A DNA stretch of 64,000 nucleotides from Austropuccinia psidii (lineage: Eukaryota > Basidiomycota > Pucciniomycetes > Pucciniales > Sphaerophragmiaceae). Below, in pieces: positions 60,043 through 64,000 of the stretch (positions are counted from its first letter, which is position 1; each line of letters starts with the position of its first letter). The DNA is taken from contig JALGQZ010000001.1 in assembly GCA_023105745.1 (NCBI GenBank), positions 70,531,991 through 70,595,990 of the forward strand, written 5' to 3'. The translations under genes and the position numbers were made by a program. The notes beneath the pieces were generated by a model, which had not been told where the DNA came from, did not search any database, and saw only the letters and a list, made by a program, of their open reading frames with translations.

Positions 60043-61178
60043 TGTAAGAGAGCCTAAAAGCATTTGAAGCTGTTTTTATCAATCTTGTTATAGCTCAAGG
60101 GTATTTTCACCCTCTTTGCAACAGTTAGAACTACCCTGGCTGGTATCAAGTCCTCATCATCAATTGAGTCATAGACCATGTGACTCAATTACAGGCCAAA
60201 ATTAATGTAATTTTGCATTAATTCTGACATACCACACCTGTCAGAAAGGAGTTTGGGGGAGTCTGGAACCCTTGGAGCAAAAATTCCTTTTCCCCAAAAA
60301 GGATTAATTCTTCCAATTAATTTTTCTGTAATTCTTAATCAGTTATTATACTAAGAATTTTACATCTGTAATTAAATTGAAAAATTACAGTACATAACTG
60401 TAATTATCAATTCCTCATATGTAAATTAAAACCTACTTATTTAATACACACACATATCTTGAAATTTCAATTGAAAATGCTTCAATTCCTTATAGCTTCT
60501 GAATTACACACCACACCTCAGTTTGAACAAAAAAATTGACAGTTAAAGCCACATGTTGGGTGAATTAATTTAAGTTTTTGAGTATTTTCATATTTTCATA
60601 CAGAAAATACTAAAAACTGAATTTAAGCTTATTTAGAGTTGAGCTACAGAAATTTCACCCAGAGGTGACCCCACCTTATTTTTTATGTGGAACCCAATGA
60701 TGAAGTAATTTTCATAATTTTATCTATGGGATAAAAAGTTATAATAAATTTTATGTAACTTTTTTCAAAAAATATTTTAATTTTAATATTTTTGTTGAAA
60801 ATTCAGTGTATTTTTGCAATTTTGAATTTCAATGTAATTTTAATTTTATATTATAATAAAATTTTCAATCTTCTATATAAATTTCATATTTTTGATATTT
60901 TTATTCATTTAAAAAAAAGCTATTATAACTCTTATTAGCTTTTCTTCCAAAAAGTATTTTATTCTCGATATTTTTGTTTAAAATTTATTTTTACTTAATT
61001 ATTTCAAGTAAAAAAATATTTCTACATTTTTTATTCAAATTTGAGTTTTATTATGAATTTTATATTAATATTTTATTTTTGTTTTTATATTTAAAAATAA
61101 ATTGATGATTATTAATAATAACTTCTTTTTCTTTTTTTGTGGTCTTTTGGGTATATGAAAATGCCTTTAAGGCTCACA
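60043..61178. repeat. Possible solo LTR of a related Ty3 family
   Basis: It starts TGTAAGAG and ends AAGGCTCACA; the Ty3 LTRs in this window start TGTAAGG and end AAGGCTCACA. No clear 5-bp target duplication (left TGGTG, right CCCAG) and no body homology are visible, so this is tentative. It contains an inverted repeat AATTGAGTCA/TGACTCAATT (about 60162-60190). Confidence 0.35.
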
Positions 61179-62740
61179 CCCAGCTTCAGTATAGCATGAG
61201 TAATTAGATTATTAATATTTTAGCCATTGAATCATTAAATAATATCTATGAATACAACAAAAAAAATACAAATTATTTATATAATTAAATTAATATCTTG
61301 TTTTCTCATAGAATATCAGTTTTTTTTGTTTTTCTAAAATTTTGTTCTACAAAAATCTTGAATTTTGAAACTTTTTTGATTGTTTTATTATTTATTAATT
61401 CAATTAATATGATTCAATTAAATTTTTCTTCATCTTTGAAAAAAGAAACGGTTGTCATAAAATTGTAAATCTTAAATTCACATGAGAAAGGATTCTTTTA
61501 TTACTATTTCCTTGTATTCTTATTGAATAATTCTACTCATTTCTTCAAATAATATCATAATTAAAGACAAAAAACATTAGATGAAACAGGTTTTGAACAC
61601 TTCCCATTAATATTTATTGCAAATTATTATTTCCCCCAGTCATTCCAACAAGAAAGATAGTTTCAAATTGTTTTCAAAATATTATTTAAAGAAAAATTCC
61701 TAAATAGACGGCCAAATATTCTAAAAATATTTTTTCTGTTTAAATAATCATACAAGATGAAAAGAAAGTAATAAAATACTTAAATACTTCAAAATAAATC
61801 TCAAATTTTTATGAAATAATTTTCAAAAGTTTCCTTACATCTCAAGGTAATATTTTCTTTGCTAAAAGTATACCTTTTTATTATATTCAGCTCTATTATG
61901 GTATAATTTGAGAATTAAATTTCTAATATTGAAAAAGATCAACTTACTTTTAATAATCAATTACAAAGATAAAAATACTAATAGTAATTCATTGTTATAA
62001 AATTCATCTTTTCAATAAAAATTTATATTTGTCATTTTTCTTGGAAGTCAATTATACTACAAGAAACAGTTCTTTTTGATAAAATAATAAATCTATTCTT
62101 AACTTACAAAAGAGAAAAAAAACCTTTGAAAATAATTATAACTTCAATAAGGAACAGATTCCCTGTGTTAAACCTACCTCATCAATAAATGAAACAATAT
62201 TTTCATTTTTGAAAGTAGTCAAACCTTTAATGAATTACTTAAAATATTTCAAACTGAAAACAAAACATATTTTAAATTAAATAAAGTTTGACAATCAAGA
62301 TATTTGAAAAATATAATTAAATAAGCTTTAGGTTCCCCTAACTTAAGTCTTCCAAGTCAAAAAATATTCCTTTGAAGCAAAAAAGAAGTCAGTAGATCTT
62401 GATGGAGTTTCTTTTTTAATAGATGATTATTTTATAATTTAATTAAATCAACTAAAAAAACAAATGACTTCGTTTGATTAAAACATGCTTCATTTCTATT
62501 TTTCACATATATATCTACTGCGATTTCTTGGTCCATCATTTTTAATTCTCTTTAGATTATAAAATTGTGCCAATCAATTGATCTACTAGTATCATTTTTG
62601 AGACATGGCACATCGTTTCTTCTCACCTAATCATATAGGTGGTTTCAATTTATGGCTTTCAGTATGGGATTTGACATGTAAATTGAAAAAAAATCCATGG
62701 AAATATATGGGTTTGGTTAGGTGATTCAAGCCTAGGGAAA
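61179..62740. other. AT-rich interval without recognised genes
   Basis: Very A/T-rich, no open frame with any domain. Confidence 0.5.
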
Positions 62741-63099
62741 TTGAAGAGCTTTCCACGTCCCCAAACCCCTATTTTTGACCATAAAGGTCCAAAATTCTCC
62801 CCCCTGGAGGTGTCTCCTCAAACCAATTTCCATTTATTTTTTATTCCATCCAACTCAACTCATTTATTTTACTCCTTAAACCATTTTATCTTTTTTTTTC
62901 ATCCATCTCAGCTCATCTCTCATACTCTTTTTTCCACATCCAGTTCAAATTTCCTCTCTCCATAACTTGTACTTCTTATTCCATTACCTTTCAATTCTAT
63001 CATCCCTTTTCTTCCTACAGCTTTGACACATAAATATAAAGCTTTTCAATTCTTCATTTTTGCCTCATTCTCAAAGATTTGATTATATACCTTCCTCCT
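62741..63099 (+). other. Pyrimidine-rich leader before the hAT gene
   Basis: C/T-rich sequence as often seen upstream of fungal start codons. An open frame here (62741-62965) is low complexity and probably non-coding. Confidence 0.4.
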
Positions 63100-64000
63100 A
63101 TGTTGTCAGCTGCTCAATCTAAGTTATTCCCTACTGACTATCACTTATCAACACCCAGAAAATCTTAGCATAACCAACAAACCACTCAAGCTTTTAGTGA
63201 CACCACCACCACTTCCAAAAACTCTTGAGTTTGGCTATACTTCTCTGAAGTCAATGACCAAATTGTTGAGTGAAATTTTATAAATTTTTCAAAAAATGTT
63301 GTCATAATAAATTAAAGCCTGATAAAAATTGAAGTACCAAGGCCATGACTAAGAATCATGTACACAACCCAAAGATCAACCCAGAAACCAAAAAGAAAAT
63401 TATTGATCAGGTTTTCCAGAATCATAACAGAAAAAAGGTATGCTTTCTATTCAAATACCAGCTATCAAATTTTTGGCTAATTTTATTTTCTTTCACAGGA
63501 ACTTTGGAAACTCTGAAGACCTCCCTTGTCTACTTAATTTAATATTTTGAGGAGCTGTGAAATCTATTGGTTCTTGATATCCTTTTTTTACAAACCGCTC
63601 TAACTGGACACCTATCCAGCATATTTTACTTTAATAAAGAACACATATGCAAAACCATCCTTAAAAGTAGCACTTTTGTCTCCTTCACCACTGATCTTTG
63701 GACCAGTCAAAGTTTCAAATCCTTTATGGAAATCACTTCTCATTTTATTGATTATGATTGATTATAAGCTAAAATACATTCCCTTGAGCCTCACCAATAT
63801 TGAAGGTGAGTTATTTTTTTTTCCATTCTTTCCAGTAGCTGAACATTTAATTCACTTGCCAACAATTTCAAAATCATCCTCCACCAATACAAACTTGAAA
63901 AAAATTAATTTTCATGACCACTGATAATTACTCATCAAATAATTGCATGTCTCAAGAGATAGAACACTTAATACCATTGTTCTCTGCATCCAAAAATGCA
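63100..64000 (+). pseudogene. hAT-superfamily (BED finger) transposase, decayed, runs off the window
   Basis: A plausible start is ATG 63100 (MLSAAQSKLFPTDYHL). VWLYFSEVNDQIVE and HVHNPKINPETKKK lie in the region where a BED zinc finger is expected, but the Cys and His ligands are not intact. A 61-bp intron is likely at 63438-63498 (GTATGC..CACAG). The hAT core follows: LKSSTFVSFTTDLWTSQSF..MEITSHFIDYD and, at the window end, ITTDNYSSNNCMSQEIEHL, corresponding to the two conserved Asp regions (DLWTS and DN.S.N). Several stops and frame changes make it non-functional. Confidence 0.75.

Noticed and set aside
60043..60300. Riboswitch- or tRNA-like folding at the small hairpins
   Set aside because: The hairpins are simple inverted repeats; no cloverleaf, anticodon or T-loop motif is visible.
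1..64000. A host metabolic gene cluster, effector gene or prokaryote-like defence system
   Set aside because: I found no signal-peptide effector candidate, housekeeping enzyme or defence domain; every recognised domain belongs to mobile elements or to chromatin/DNA-modifying families spread with them.

Overview
The window is AT-rich eukaryotic DNA made almost entirely of transposable elements of different ages. Genes carry short introns of about 54-61 bp with GT..AG borders, and I recognise no ordinary host gene, tRNA or rRNA. The gene families point to a rust fungus (Pucciniales): Tet-like 2OG-Fe(II) oxygenases of the type expanded in rusts, a Ty3-type polyprotein with a C-terminal chromodomain, TNP2-like transposases, an SNF2 helicase and a BED/hAT transposase. 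From memory of similar proteins, the myrtle-rust lineage (Austropuccinia) is my best guess; that is inference, not a search result.

Layout. 1-3529: most of a PIF/Harbinger-like DNA transposon with a Tet-like oxygenase gene (+, one frameshift) facing a HARBI1-type transposase (-, open, but with Lys in place of the third catalytic acid). 3571-14231: a complete, young Ty3 LTR retrotransposon on the minus strand (5-bp duplication GTCCT, 2.0-kb LTRs nearly identical, gag-pol open for 1932 codons). 14232-20842: a second, decayed copy of the same Harbinger-like element, split by a 3.96-kb non-coding element (A, 14980-18942) with hairpin-bearing terminal inverted repeats. 21960-27446: a related 5.5-kb non-coding element (B). 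29.0-33.5 kb: a broken Ser/Pro-rich gene and a third Tet-like oxygenase pseudogene, both on minus. 35.6-41.6 kb: a minus-strand intron-rich gene divergent from a broken SNF2 helicase gene (+), with a 59-bp hairpin array between them. 42.2-60.0 kb: a tandem duplication of about 9 kb; each copy has a minus-strand intron-rich gene, a hairpin array and a plus-strand TNP2-like transposase pseudogene. 60.0-61.2 kb: a possible solo LTR. 63.1 kb to the end: a decayed hAT transposase gene running off the window.

Most notable: (i) the pairing of a DNA-demethylase-like Tet gene with a Harbinger transposase, seen twice; (ii) tandem arrays of near-palindromic 59-bp units, with a higher-order repeat of about 357 bp, lying between every divergent gene pair of the right half; (iii) an apparent gene-conversion tract in the duplicated transposases; (iv) two elements whose terminal inverted repeats carry a hairpin. 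Only the Ty3 element looks potentially active. Percent identities and boundaries were judged by eye.
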